A DNA stretch of 64,000 bases from Bacteroidota bacterium (GTDB lineage Bacteria > Bacteroidota > Bacteroidia > B-17B0 > Aurantibacillaceae). The DNA is taken from contig JACCXH010000049.1 in NCBI GenBank assembly GCA_013697245.1, forward strand, positions 1 through 64,000, given 5' to 3'. Positions 18,700 to 27,795 of this stretch are shown here, in pieces. The position numbers and the translations under genes are program-made. Each line of letters starts with the position of its first letter. Position 1 is the stretch's first letter. The notes under the pieces were generated by a model. The model was not told where the DNA came from. It saw only the letters and a list, made by a program, of their open reading frames with translations, and did not search any database.

Positions 18700-19695
18700 T
18701 TGTTTTTGGCCATTTTATTGGTTGACCTCTCTGCATTTAGCCAGGACATTCACTTTTCGCAGTTCAATGGCTCTTTATTAAATTTAACGCCCGCTTTTAC
18801 AGGCTTTTTTAATGGCGATTTTAGGGTGGGTGCTATCTATCGCAGCCAATGGCAGGCTGTTCCCGTGCCATATTCAACCTTTAGTATGGCCGGCGAAGCG
18901 CGCTTTAAACCTAAACAATTGGTAAAGGATATGGTTGGTATTGGTTTGGTTTTTAATAGCGATAGAGCAGGCGATGCCCGTTATGGTACAACACAGTTGT
19001 ATGCCAACGGCAGTTATATTTTTTTAGGTAAACCCGATAGTAGTTTGTTATTTACAATTGGCATGAACCTTGGCTGGTGCCAGGTTGGTTTTGATTACGA
19101 TAAAATGACCTTTGATAGTCAATATGACGGTGTAAACTATAATAAGACCACAGCTACAGGCGAAAATTTTGACTGGACAAAATATAATTATGCCGATATA
19201 AATATGGGCACAGGCATACAATATATTTTAAATAACAAACATCGTTTTACGGTTGGTTTAGGTTTTCACCATTTAACCAACCCCGTTATTACATACCAGG
19301 GCAATGCCTTAAGCAGGTTGGATTTTAGATTGACGAATTATTTAAGTTATTCAACACCCATTAATCAAAATGTTGATATTATTGCCGAAGCATTGATCTC
19401 GAAACAGGCAAAAAACTACGAGTTAATACCTCACAGTTCTATCAAATATTATTTTAGCCGTGATGAAAATAAAGCGGTGTTGGCCGGTGTATGTTTAAGG
19501 GCCCGCGATGCAGTTATTTTTAGATTTGGTTATACTCACAAAACTTTGCAAAGCGGTATTGCCTACGATATTAATACCAGCAAATTTACCGCTGCCACCA
19601 ACAGGCGCGGTGCATTTGAAATTTTTATTAATTACGTCATATCGCGTAAGGTGAGCAATTTTGTAAAAAAAAGGGTATGTCCCGTATTTATGTAA
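18700..19695 (+). CDS. PorP/SprF-family outer-membrane protein (T9SS)
   Basis: About 331 residues. The mature part starts QDIHFSQFNGSLLNLTPAFTG, the PorP/SprF signature, and continues as repeated beta-strands (YRSQWQAVPVPYSTFS, FGLGFHHLTNP-like, FRFGYTHKTLQSGIAYDI). PorP-type proteins bind T9SS substrates or surface polymers at the outer membrane, and each is usually coupled to a specific secreted partner. No ATG exists in frame: a stop lies at 18643, and the first candidates are ATA 18679 or TTG 18700. A basic signal-peptide n-region (KKNSIKTR) is encoded upstream of 18700, so the real start may be ATA at 18679 or earlier. The PorE-like gene follows after 1 base. Confidence 0.88.
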   Translation: MFLAILLVDLSAFSQDIHFSQFNGSLLNLTPAFTGFFNGDFRVGAIYRSQWQAVPVPYSTFSMAGEARFKPKQLVKDMVGIGLVFNSDRAGDARYGTTQLYANGSYIFLGKPDSSLLFTIGMNLGWCQVGFDYDKMTFDSQYDGVNYNKTTATGENFDWTKYNYADINMGTGIQYILNNKHRFTVGLGFHHLTNPVITYQGNALSRLDFRLTNYLSYSTPINQNVDIIAEALISKQAKNYELIPHSSIKYYFSRDENKAVLAGVCLRARDAVIFRFGYTHKTLQSGIAYDINTSKFTAATNRRGAFEIFINYVISRKVSNFVKKRVCPVFM

Positions 19696-19696
19696 G

Positions 19697-21646
19697 GTGA
19701 AAAAAACGCTTTGGTTTAAAATACTTTTTTTATGTTGCAGCTTTAATTTTGCAATTGGGCAATCGAGCCGTTTAGTGCAAGCGCAGGCAGATGCCGCCAT
19801 GGCAAATAAAGACTGGTATGGCGCCGCGCAATGTTACAACCGTTTGTTTTATAGGGATAGCAGCGATATTGGTTTACAATACAATTATGCCGATGCCAGC
19901 CGTTTAAATTTTGATATGGATCTGGCGTTGCGTTTATATAATAAGGTTGCAACGCTTGATAACGGTAAAAAATATCCGCTTACTTTTTATTGGATAGGAC
20001 AGATCTTAAAAAGCAAAAGCCAATATAAGGATGCAAAAAAATGGTTCACGAAATTTTCGAAGGTTAAAAAGAAAAGTCAGAAAATTAATTTCGATTATTA
20101 TTTAAAAAAATCACTTATCGAAATAGAGGCCTGCGATCTTGCGCAGATGCTTATTAAAAACCCGGTAAGCCCAAAGCTCGAACATCTTGATACGACAATA
20201 AACAGCAAGGTAAGCGAATATGCCGCTTTTGAAAAAGACAGCACACTTTATTTTTCGTCTTTAAAAAACCCTGCAAAAAAAGATGCCAACGATGTAAGCT
20301 TTAATAAAATTTACAAGTCGGAAATGAGAAAAATGAAGTGGCAAAAAGTAAAAGCCCTTGATACAAATATCAATGCTACTTATTTACATAACGCCAACAC
20401 CTGTTTTAGTGCTAATTACAAACAGATGATCGTGTCGCGCTGTAAAACAAAAAATGCCAGCGAGTATACCTGCGAATTATATTTAAGTAATTATGTAAAT
20501 AATAAATGGCAGTTACCCGAGCGCATGCCCGAACCTATAAACCAAAAAGGTATAAATACATCGCAACCAAGTTTTGGCGAAATAAACGGGAAACAAGTAT
20601 TATTCTTTGCCAGCAACAGGCCAGGGGGCGAAGGTGGACTGGATATTTGGTACAGTTATAAAAATGACGATGGCAGTTATGAAGCGCCTAAAAATGCCGG
20701 AAAAAAAATTAATACGCCTGACGATGAAATAACGCCCTGGTACGTGAACGAAAGAAATACATTGTTCTTTAGCAGTACTTATCACAAAGGACTTGGCGGT
20801 TTTGATATCTTTAAAAGCGAATTTAAAGATTCTGTTTTTTTAGAACCGCAAAATGCCGGTTACCCTATAAACAGCAGTTATAATGATATTTATTATTCGG
20901 TAAATAAAACCCGCGATCGCGCTTATCTTTCAAGCAACAGGGTAGGTTCTTATTTTGAAAATAAATTAAACTGTTGCAATGATATTTACAGGTTCACGAT
21001 TAAGCCTTTAAACCTGCCGCCAACGCCAATAGATACAATGGCTTTACTAACTGGTCAAATGAAATTATTATGCCCGCTTACGTTGTATTTTCATAATGAT
21101 GAGCCGGATCCAAAAACAAAGAACATTGTTACACCAAAAAACTACGAAACAACTTATAATGAATACAAGGCTCTAGTGCCACAGTATATGGAAGAATATC
21201 CAAAAGGGACGGAGGGCGATATAAAAGAAAAAGCAACTAACCGTATTGAGAATTTTTTCGCAGATAGCGTGGATGCCGGCATGGAAGACCTTCGGAAATT
21301 TTCTGACCTATTAGAAAAAGTATTAATAAAAGGCGAGACCGTAAAAATTACCATGAAAGGTTATTGCAGTCCATTAGCCAGCACCGATTACAACGTAAAC
21401 CTGGCAAAACGCAGGATAAGCAGTTTGCGTAACTACTTTGCAGAAACAAAAAAAGGTTGGTTTGTAAAGTATTTTAATAATCAAACACCCGGCGAAGGAA
21501 AAATTATTTTTGAAGATGTGGATATTGGTGAATTACCGGCCAGTAAAGTAAGTGATGATCTAAAAGATAAACGTAATTCGGTTTACAATCCTGCTGCTGC
21601 TTCAGAGCGTAAGATCCAGATCATTGCTGTAAGTTTTGGAGGCTGA
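19697..21646 (+). CDS. PorE-like protein: TPR, PD40 propeller and OmpA-like domain
   Basis: 649 residues from a GTG start, 1 base after the PorP-like stop. A signal peptide (KKTLWFKILFLCCSFNFAIG) precedes TPR-like helices at about 25-160, then PD40/WD40-like beta-propeller repeats (SQPSFGEINGKQVLFFASNR, GGLDIWYSYKND, TLFFSSTYHKGLGGFDIF). An OmpA-like domain lies in the last 190 residues (LTLYFHNDEPDP, MKGYCSPLASTDYNVNLAKR). PorE anchors the T9SS assembly to peptidoglycan; unlike classic PorE there is no clear carboxypeptidase-regulatory domain between propeller and OmpA part. Tandem PorP-PorE-like pairs usually accompany large secreted adhesins. Its TGA stop abuts the stop of the convergent gene. 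Confidence 0.85.
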   Translation: MKKTLWFKILFLCCSFNFAIGQSSRLVQAQADAAMANKDWYGAAQCYNRLFYRDSSDIGLQYNYADASRLNFDMDLALRLYNKVATLDNGKKYPLTFYWIGQILKSKSQYKDAKKWFTKFSKVKKKSQKINFDYYLKKSLIEIEACDLAQMLIKNPVSPKLEHLDTTINSKVSEYAAFEKDSTLYFSSLKNPAKKDANDVSFNKIYKSEMRKMKWQKVKALDTNINATYLHNANTCFSANYKQMIVSRCKTKNASEYTCELYLSNYVNNKWQLPERMPEPINQKGINTSQPSFGEINGKQVLFFASNRPGGEGGLDIWYSYKNDDGSYEAPKNAGKKINTPDDEITPWYVNERNTLFFSSTYHKGLGGFDIFKSEFKDSVFLEPQNAGYPINSSYNDIYYSVNKTRDRAYLSSNRVGSYFENKLNCCNDIYRFTIKPLNLPPTPIDTMALLTGQMKLLCPLTLYFHNDEPDPKTKNIVTPKNYETTYNEYKALVPQYMEEYPKGTEGDIKEKATNRIENFFADSVDAGMEDLRKFSDLLEKVLIKGETVKITMKGYCSPLASTDYNVNLAKRRISSLRNYFAETKKGWFVKYFNNQTPGEGKIIFEDVDIGELPASKVSDDLKDKRNSVYNPAAASERKIQIIAVSFGG

Positions 21647-22975
21647 TCAATCTTTCTTCTTTAAACGCTCCATGTTCCTTTGAATATAATTTTCTGTTGG
21701 TAAGGAAGCTGTTTGTATTCGTTTGGCGTAAGTAATAGAATCTGTTATTTCTTTATTCTTTTCATCCACAATATTCTTTTGATTTTGAATGATGTGATTG
21801 TCTTTCCTTTTTCTGGTAAAATTTTTATATAACACAACTGATAGAAGAAGCAACAATATTATTCCTACTGCCATGCCATATTGCCTTAGCCTTTGTTTAT
21901 CTATCTCGGCATCTTTTAAACGGGCTTCTTTATTTAGATTACTTATACTTAATTCATTTTTATCAGATTCGTATTTTTCTTTCATTTCGTTCATTTGTCC
22001 GGCAAAATCTTTATTAAATAAAGTATCGCGAATGCTTAACGCATTAGAAGCATTTTCATACGCCAATTCAAAATCCCTGGCTGTGGCATAAGTGCCGGCC
22101 AAATGCTTCATAAGCGTAAAATTATTTTCACTGTAAAATAGTCCAAGGTCTTTAAACCCTTTTTTACTTTCTTCATATAATTTTATGCTTTCTTTTGTTT
22201 TGCCAAGATCTCTATAAAGATTAGCAAGTGCGTATTTCCAAAAATAAAAATTAGAAGAAGAATCACCTGATATAATAAAATCTTTACAGCAGGTCTCAAT
22301 ATATTTTCGAGCCTTTACAGGATCGTTTTTCATCATGTAACAATTTCCAATATTTCCAAGGATGCTTGGATCACTTATATTATTGGCTTTTAGAACTGCC
22401 GCCGACTTAAAAAAAAACACCAGTGCGCTATCATAATTTTTTAGGTTAAAATAGGCAATGCCCATATTTTGATTGGAAAGATTAATACCCATTACAAAAT
22501 TTGCTTTTTCAAAAACAGGCGTACACTTTCTGAAAAAGCGTATTGCTTCGCGGTTTTGATCCATTTTTCGATACAACATACCTATATTACATTCAACGCG
22601 AGAAATGCTTATGGTATCATGCAGTTTTTGATAATATGAAATAGCATTTAGATAGTAATTAATACTTTCTTTAAAGTGAAAAGTTTCGTCGTTAATAACA
22701 CCTAGTATTTTTAAGCCAGTTGCAAGATCTGCAATGCGATTGGTTTTTCGGGCAAACTCAATACCTTCTTTTACTACCTTTTCTGCTTCAACTACATTGT
22801 CGTATTTTATTTCATTGGCAAGGGCAATAAGCGTTTTTGCTTTAACGGTATCTACTAATTTTTCTTTTTTTAAGATCAGTTTAAGAGAATCTAAAATTTG
22901 CGATTGACAAAATAGTTTTGAATGAAAAAAGAAAATAGAAAGTATGAAATAAAACAGGAAGTATTTATTTTTCAT
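21647..22975 (-). CDS. TPR membrane protein, apparently a SpoIIE-phosphatase regulator lacking its phosphatase domain
   Basis: 442 residues. A signal peptide (MKNKYFLFYFILSIFFFHSKLFCQ) precedes about seven TPR repeats (residues 50-310), a coiled coil, a membrane helix (about 370-388, YGMAVGIILLLLLSVVLY) and a cytoplasmic linker, NIVDEKNKEITDSITYAKRI. In the two phosphatases of this window the same linker leads into the catalytic domain (KNKEIVDSINYAQKIQ and KKEITDSINYARSIQ). Here the protein stops 20 residues later. The final codons abut the convergent PorE-like stop at 21646, with no room for a phosphatase domain. The gene follows the phosphatase gene at 22988 after 12 bases and may form a two-protein sensor with it. 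Confidence 0.8.
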   Translation of the reverse strand: MKNKYFLFYFILSIFFFHSKLFCQSQILDSLKLILKKEKLVDTVKAKTLIALANEIKYDNVVEAEKVVKEGIEFARKTNRIADLATGLKILGVINDETFHFKESINYYLNAISYYQKLHDTISISRVECNIGMLYRKMDQNREAIRFFRKCTPVFEKANFVMGINLSNQNMGIAYFNLKNYDSALVFFFKSAAVLKANNISDPSILGNIGNCYMMKNDPVKARKYIETCCKDFIISGDSSSNFYFWKYALANLYRDLGKTKESIKLYEESKKGFKDLGLFYSENNFTLMKHLAGTYATARDFELAYENASNALSIRDTLFNKDFAGQMNEMKEKYESDKNELSISNLNKEARLKDAEIDKQRLRQYGMAVGIILLLLLSVVLYKNFTRKRKDNHIIQNQKNIVDEKNKEITDSITYAKRIQTASLPTENYIQRNMERLKKKD

Positions 22976-22987
22976 ATTTCATTTTAT

Positions 22988-24340
22988 TTATAAACGAATT
23001 CCGATAACGCAAACGTCATCTACCTGTTCAAGCTTTCCTCTCCAGTTCTCAAAGGTTGAGTTAAAGATCTCTTTTTGTTCCATCATGGGTTTACTATGAT
23101 TAACTAATAAAAGGTCGTTCAGCGCTTTATATTTGAATTTTTTTCCTTTTGGTCCGCCAAACTGATCTGCAAAGCCGTCAGTATATAAATATAACATATC
23201 GCCGCTTTGCGCGTCAATGGTATAAAGTTTAAAGTGTTCATCCTTTTCGCCTTTACCAACGGGCATTTTATCTGTAGGCAAAGTAATTAACTCCTTATTC
23301 CTAATAAGCACAGGCGCATTATTAGCACCGGCATATTCAATTTTAAATTTATCACCTTTAAGTTCGATCTTAAGCAAGATACCATCCATACCATCTTGTT
23401 GGCCTTCTTTTGAAATATCATTTATCAATCTTGTTCTTACATGATCAAAGACCTGGCTTGGCGGCGAAATATTTTTTTCTTTAATACCCTCATTTAAAAA
23501 ACCAATGTTTAAAAGGCACATAAAAGCGCCGGGCACACCATGGCCGGTGCTATCGCAAACTGCTAAATAGAATTTATTATTGTGCTCTGTAGCCCAATAA
23601 AAATCGCCACTCACAATATCTTTTGGTTTAAAGAACACAAAATGATCCGGTAAATATTTCTTTAAAAAATCGTTATGTGCCAATAATGTGTTTTGTATCT
23701 TTTGTGCGTAATTAATGCTATCTACTATCTCTTTATTCTTGGTAGAGATCTCTTCGTTCTTTAGTTCTATTGCTTTTTCATAATCTTCTGATCCTTTTTT
23801 AAAATATTGTATCACATAAAATAGTACTGCAAAAACAGAACTAATAGTAATACACCAATATTTGATCTCAAGATCGTGCGGTATAGTTGTAATAGGAGCG
23901 TGTGTACTTTGATACCATGTTACTAAAAAGAAAGCGCCCATATTTAAATAGAACAATAAATAAATGGTTGCTTTTTTTCTGAAAAGAATACCAGGAATAG
24001 TTGCAGTTGTAAACAAGAAGAATCTATCGCCAAGGTTAATGCTGTTATACCAACAGATAAGGCATACACATAAAAGAGGAGTAAAAGTAAAATAGTATTT
24101 ATTAAATGTAATCCAGCCCTTATGATTAAAATATGGTGTTAAACAAAATATCACTGTAAAGGGTATTGCAAAATAAAGCATATCATAAAGCTTTATAGTG
24201 AGACCGGTTAAACAAAACACGAACATCATTATTGCAAGAATGATGCTCATCCTGTTCATGAGGGTAATGGTTTTCACATCATACGGACTATTCGTGTATT
24301 CGATTCCGGCAGTTGTAACTTTTTGTATAAAATTCTTCAT
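22988..24340 (-). CDS. Membrane-bound SpoIIE/PP2C-type serine phosphatase
   Basis: 450 residues. Six hydrophobic segments occupy residues 28-185, followed by a coiled-coil linker (KNKEIVDSINYAQKIQNTLL). The catalytic domain has PP2C/SpoIIE metal-binding motifs: FKPKDIVSGDFYWA, VCDSTGHGVPGAFM, EYAGANNAPVLI, DMLYLYTDGFADQFGG and VDDVCVIGIRL. Such proteins remove phosphate from anti-sigma-factor antagonists or similar partners in response to a signal sensed by the N-terminal part. It is probably co-transcribed with the TPR protein 12 bases downstream. The signal and target are unknown. Confidence 0.9.
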   Translation of the reverse strand: MKNFIQKVTTAGIEYTNSPYDVKTITLMNRMSIILAIMMFVFCLTGLTIKLYDMLYFAIPFTVIFCLTPYFNHKGWITFNKYYFTFTPLLCVCLICWYNSINLGDRFFLFTTATIPGILFRKKATIYLLFYLNMGAFFLVTWYQSTHAPITTIPHDLEIKYWCITISSVFAVLFYVIQYFKKGSEDYEKAIELKNEEISTKNKEIVDSINYAQKIQNTLLAHNDFLKKYLPDHFVFFKPKDIVSGDFYWATEHNNKFYLAVCDSTGHGVPGAFMCLLNIGFLNEGIKEKNISPPSQVFDHVRTRLINDISKEGQQDGMDGILLKIELKGDKFKIEYAGANNAPVLIRNKELITLPTDKMPVGKGEKDEHFKLYTIDAQSGDMLYLYTDGFADQFGGPKGKKFKYKALNDLLLVNHSKPMMEQKEIFNSTFENWRGKLEQVDDVCVIGIRL

Positions 24341-24521
24341 TAAAACTTTAGCGTTTTATGTTTTTTTTAAATGTAACATTTATATTAAACGAATTCCTTT
24401 TATCTAAAACTAAATATAGTAATAATTCAATAAAATTAGCAGTATAAGTGATTGTAAACAGAATTTTTCCAGATGTAGTTTAGCGCCTTTTGTCTTTGGC
24501 GGTTAATTTTTTTTAAGGATT

Positions 24522-25760
24522 CTATTCAAATCTTAAACTATCAATCGGGTCTAATTTGGAAGCCCGTTTAGCCGGTAAATAGCCACTTAATAAACCTACA
24601 ACGATACAAATGATCACTCCTGTAATTATCCAGAACCAGGGAATAAAAAAGCCTGTACTTAATGCAAAACTTATAAGGTTGCCAATAACAATGCCAAGTA
24701 AGATCCCTATTAATCCTCCCATAACGCAAATAACAACACTTTCAATTAAGAATTGATATTTTATTGCTTTTTGAGTTGCACCTAATGCTTTTCTAATACC
24801 AATTTCCCTTGTGCGTTCTGTAACACTTACCAGCATAATATTCATAAGGCCAATAGCTGCGCCAAGTAAGGTTATCAATCCAATAATTGTAGCGCCAAGT
24901 GTTACCGTTTTAAGATCTTTAATTAAAATAGAGGCAAGATTATCAGATTTTACAATATCAAAATTATCTACACTGGTGGTTGGGATTTTACGCACCTTTC
25001 TAAAAACAGCACGCGCTTCGTATAAAATATTATCCAGCATAGTACTGCTTTTGGTTAATACGTTTATGGTAAAACTCATATTATCACTTCCAAAATATTG
25101 CCGTGCGTTTGTAAGCGGAATAATGCACAATTTATCGCCGCCAAAGCCTGCGCTATTGCCTTTACTCTTTAGAACGCCAACAATTTTATAACGCGAAGCG
25201 CCTATCTTAATTGTTTTATCAATTGCACTTTCGTTCTCTGTGAATAAGGCTTTTTCAATATCTTTTCCAATAATAACAATGGGTGCGCCACTGTTTACTT
25301 CATAAGCATTAAAATTTCTTCCGCGCTCAAGATCGTAACCTGCTGTTAGAATATAATTTTCATCGCTGCCAAATACCTGTATGTTTGGATTTGTTTTTTT
25401 ACTCCCATATTTTATGCGTGTGGCCATACTTGCCATAGTAGATACAGAAGTAATTACAGGATAATTAAATTCGTTTTTAAATCTTACAGCTTCTTTAAAT
25501 TTAATATTATTAAAGGTCTTTGCTTTTTTACCGTGACGACCAACACGAATGTTAATATCTGCATTACGAATGGTAAATGTATTGGCGCCCATACTGGTAA
25601 AATTATTATTGATGCCATTCTTTATAGCGTCAATAGCCGAAAGAATGCCCACTAAAGCAGTTATACCAATTGCAATAATAAGCATGGTAATAATAGCGCG
25701 TAAACGATTTGCCTTAATAGAATCGAGTGCGATAGAAATATTTTCTTTAACGTAGATCAA
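24522..25760 (-). CDS. MacB-type ABC transporter permease
   Basis: 412 residues from a TTG start; no in-frame ATG fits. The order is one N-terminal membrane helix (RLRAIITMLIIAIGITALVG), a MacB_PCD-type periplasmic domain (residues about 45-260), and an FtsX domain with three membrane helices and the ERTREIGIRKALGATQ coupling signature. The end is SGYLPAKRASKLDPIDSLR, typical of MacB permeases. Mechanotransmission ABC transporters of this type move lipoproteins, peptides or drugs. No ATP-binding partner is adjacent, so it must use an ATPase encoded elsewhere. Confidence 0.9.
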   Translation of the reverse strand: MIYVKENISIALDSIKANRLRAIITMLIIAIGITALVGILSAIDAIKNGINNNFTSMGANTFTIRNADINIRVGRHGKKAKTFNNIKFKEAVRFKNEFNYPVITSVSTMASMATRIKYGSKKTNPNIQVFGSDENYILTAGYDLERGRNFNAYEVNSGAPIVIIGKDIEKALFTENESAIDKTIKIGASRYKIVGVLKSKGNSAGFGGDKLCIIPLTNARQYFGSDNMSFTINVLTKSSTMLDNILYEARAVFRKVRKIPTTSVDNFDIVKSDNLASILIKDLKTVTLGATIIGLITLLGAAIGLMNIMLVSVTERTREIGIRKALGATQKAIKYQFLIESVVICVMGGLIGILLGIVIGNLISFALSTGFFIPWFWIITGVIICIVVGLLSGYLPAKRASKLDPIDSLRFE

Positions 25761-25837
25761 TATACATTAAAGTTAAGCAATAAGTAAATGGAATAATGAA
25801 TTAAATTATGAGCGGCTGTTAAGTGGGATTTATGATG

Positions 25838-25891
25838 AAAGATAAATGACTTAAGACCGTTCTATATTGAGTCTTCTGTCATGCATCTTTT
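25838..25891. repeat. Palindromic element downstream of folD
   Basis: AAAGATAAATGACTTAAGAC at 25838-25857 is mirrored by GTCTTCTGTCATGCATCTTTT at 25871-25891 as an imperfect inverted repeat. The core AAGATAAATGA recurs at 39610. It lies just behind the folD stop and probably folds as a terminator-like hairpin. Confidence 0.55.
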
Positions 25892-25893
25892 GT

Positions 25894-26775
25894 CTATTTA
25901 TAGATCTCTTTCTTCGCCGCCAGCAACGTATTTTGAATTAACGAAGCAATGGTCATTGGGCCAACGCCGCCGGGTACTGGCGTAATATAACTGCATTTAG
26001 GAGCAACTACATCAAATTTTACATCACCTTTTAATTTAAATCCGGTTTTGCTTTCAGCACTTACAACACGTGTTGTACCAACATCAATAACAACCGCACC
26101 TTCTTTTACCATATCGGCTTTTAAAAATTCAGGAATGCCTAATGCACAAATAATAATATCGGCCTTTAAAGTGTGGGAACTAAGGTCTTTTGTTTTACTA
26201 TGACAAAGTGTTACGGTGCAATTTCCTAAAGCCGTATTTTTAGCAAGAAGTATACTCATTGGCGAACCCACAATATGGCTGCGGCCAATAACCACACAGT
26301 GTTTACCACTTGTCTCAATCTTGTAGGCCGATAATAAATGCACAATGCCATAAGGCGTTGCACTCACGTAACAAGGTAAATTTAATACCATTCTGCCAAC
26401 ATTTATTGGATGAAAACCATCCACATCTTTACTGGGTTTAACGGCTTCAATAATATTGTGTTCGTTAATGTGGCGAGGTAGGGGTAGTTGAACAATAAAT
26501 CCATCTACATCATGATTGTTGTTAAGATCATGAACGGCTTTTAATAAGTTTTCTTCTGTTACATTATCCGGCAAACGAATTAAAGTAGAATTAAACCCAA
26601 CCCGCTCGCAGGCTTTTATCTTACTGGCCACGTAGGTTTCGCTGCCACCATCGTTGCCCACTAAAATAGCTGCCAGGTGTGGTTTTTTTGCTCCTGAAGC
26701 TACCATTTGCTCTACTTCTTTAGCAATGGTTTCTTGTAACTGAAGCGATATTTTTTTTCCGTCTATTAATTGCAT
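25894..26775 (-). CDS. folD: Bifunctional methylenetetrahydrofolate dehydrogenase/cyclohydrolase
   Basis: 293 residues. Family motifs are present in order: Tyr48 and Lys52 in [15 protein letters not shown] (Lys is the key catalytic residue), [38 protein letters not shown] for the dinucleotide, CHSKT, and [14 protein letters not shown] near the end. It converts methylene-THF to formyl-THF in the cytosol for one-carbon metabolism. The start overlaps the stop of the upstream lipoprotein gene by one base (TAATG). Confidence 0.97.
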   Translation of the reverse strand: MQLIDGKKISLQLQETIAKEVEQMVASGAKKPHLAAILVGNDGGSETYVASKIKACERVGFNSTLIRLPDNVTEENLLKAVHDLNNNHDVDGFIVQLPLPRHINEHNIIEAVKPSKDVDGFHPINVGRMVLNLPCYVSATPYGIVHLLSAYKIETSGKHCVVIGRSHIVGSPMSILLAKNTALGNCTVTLCHSKTKDLSSHTLKADIIICALGIPEFLKADMVKEGAVVIDVGTTRVVSAESKTGFKLKGDVKFDVVAPKCSYITPVPGGVGPMTIASLIQNTLLAAKKEIYK

Positions 26776-27200
26776 TAGTAATTTATTATTTTATAATATT
26801 TAATTGTTTCGCCGGATTGGAGAAAAGAATTCTTTAATGTCATTGTAGCTAATATTTTATATTTACCAGGGGGAGCAACAAAATTTCCAATATAAATCTG
26901 GCCGGTTGAATCCTTGCCATCATACCATGCAGGTTGATCAACAAAAAAGAAATGAGTTATACCCATTTGAAATCTTCTATGAGTATATGAAACTTTACCC
27001 GTAACCGTTTTATCGCATCCGGTGCTTGGTGTTCGACTGGCATATTTACCTTTATTGTTTTTATCAATTGTGATGTACATATTACAATTTGAATATGAAA
27101 TCCATACTCCCGGAAGTATGTTGTTTTTATTGGCTTTTTTACAAGTTGAATTTGTAAAGCAAAAAACAAATAAAATAAATATGGAAACTATTTTCTTCAA
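26775..27200 (-). CDS. Small lipoprotein of unknown function
   Basis: 141 residues from a TTG start. A lipoprotein signal ([21 protein letters not shown]) has its lipobox Cys at about residue 20. The body is a small beta-rich domain beginning [19 protein letters not shown], which resembles lipocalin-like Bacteroidota lipoproteins, with a second Cys pair (NCNM and TGCDK). It is upstream of folD with a one-base overlap, so the two are co-transcribed, but a shared role is not evident. Confidence 0.7.
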   Translation of the reverse strand: MKKIVSIFILFVFCFTNSTCKKANKNNILPGVWISYSNCNMYITIDKNNKGKYASRTPSTGCDKTVTGKVSYTHRRFQMGITHFFFVDQPAWYDGKDSTGQIYIGNFVAPPGKYKILATMTLKNSFLQSGETIKYYKIINY

Positions 27201-27206
27201 TTTTTC

Positions 27207-27233
27207 GCCACTAATTTCACTAATTACACAAAA
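27207..27233. repeat. Left copy of an inverted repeat around the GxxExxY gene
   Basis: GCCACTAATTTCACTAATTACACAAAA matches the reverse complement of 27753-27779 at 22 of 27 positions. The pair encloses the GxxExxY gene. Internally it is built from a period of about 9 bases (CACTAATTT, CACTAATTA). Confidence 0.6.
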
Positions 27234-27304
27234 TTATTTTACTAATATACCTATTTCACAGAAGTTTATGTCTGCGACATTATTAAGAATTTTCACTAAT
27301 CTTG

Positions 27305-27736
27305 TTATAAAATTACGCGTTTAAATTTTAAACTATCCTCTCCAAAATTAACTAACAAACCAAGTTTCAGTTTTGAAACGGCAAGATAATTTATTAGTTG
27401 TTTATAATGATTATCGGCAATGCTTTCCTGCGCTTTGATCTCAACAATTATTTTATCAAAAGCTATAAAATCCGAGATGTAATAATGGAGAAGCGTTACA
27501 TTTTTATATTTAATGGCAAATTTTTTTTCTTTTTCAAAAGAAATATTACGTTGTTGCAATTCGTAACTTAAAGCATCTTTGTAAACCGTTTCTAAAAACC
27601 CCCTTCCTAAGTTTTTATGAACTTCAAAACAACATGCGATAAAATTAAATACTTCTTCTTTATAAACTAAATTGCTTAAACCATAGATCCCTTCAGGTTC
27701 CTGTACTGTATATATTTCCTCTTGGTCTATAATAAT
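27305..27736 (-). CDS. GxxExxY protein (PD-(D/E)XK-like fold), no ATG start
   Basis: The open frame covers about 143 codons after a stop at 27737-27739. It includes the family motif KNLGRGFLETVYKDALSYEL and the later VEIKAQESI core, which fits a PD-(D/E)XK nuclease-like fold, then YLAVSKLKLGLLVNFG. There is no ATG anywhere in the frame. A TTG lies at 27559, but it comes after the GFLETVY motif, so a start there would lose the family signature. The true start must be non-AUG (ATT or ATA near 27728-27736), or the start has been lost. The family is common and often repeated in Bacteroidota; its role is unknown. It sits between inverted repeats and has no partner gene. Confidence 0.7.
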   Translation of the reverse strand: MIIDQEEIYTVQEPEGIYGLSNLVYKEEVFNFIACCFEVHKNLGRGFLETVYKDALSYELQQRNISFEKEKKFAIKYKNVTLLHYYISDFIAFDKIIVEIKAQESIADNHYKQLINYLAVSKLKLGLLVNFGEDSLKFKRVIL

Positions 27737-27752
27737 TTAGTGGAATAAATTT

Positions 27753-27779
27753 TTTAGTGCAATTTGTGAAATTCGTGGG
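27753..27779. repeat. Right copy of the inverted repeat around the GxxExxY gene
   Basis: TTTAGTGCAATTTGTGAAATTCGTGGG, in inverted orientation to 27207-27233, with 22 of 27 matching bases. It lies between the GxxExxY frame and the ffh stop. Confidence 0.6.
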
Positions 27780-27795
27780 TTAAAAAGAGTCACAA

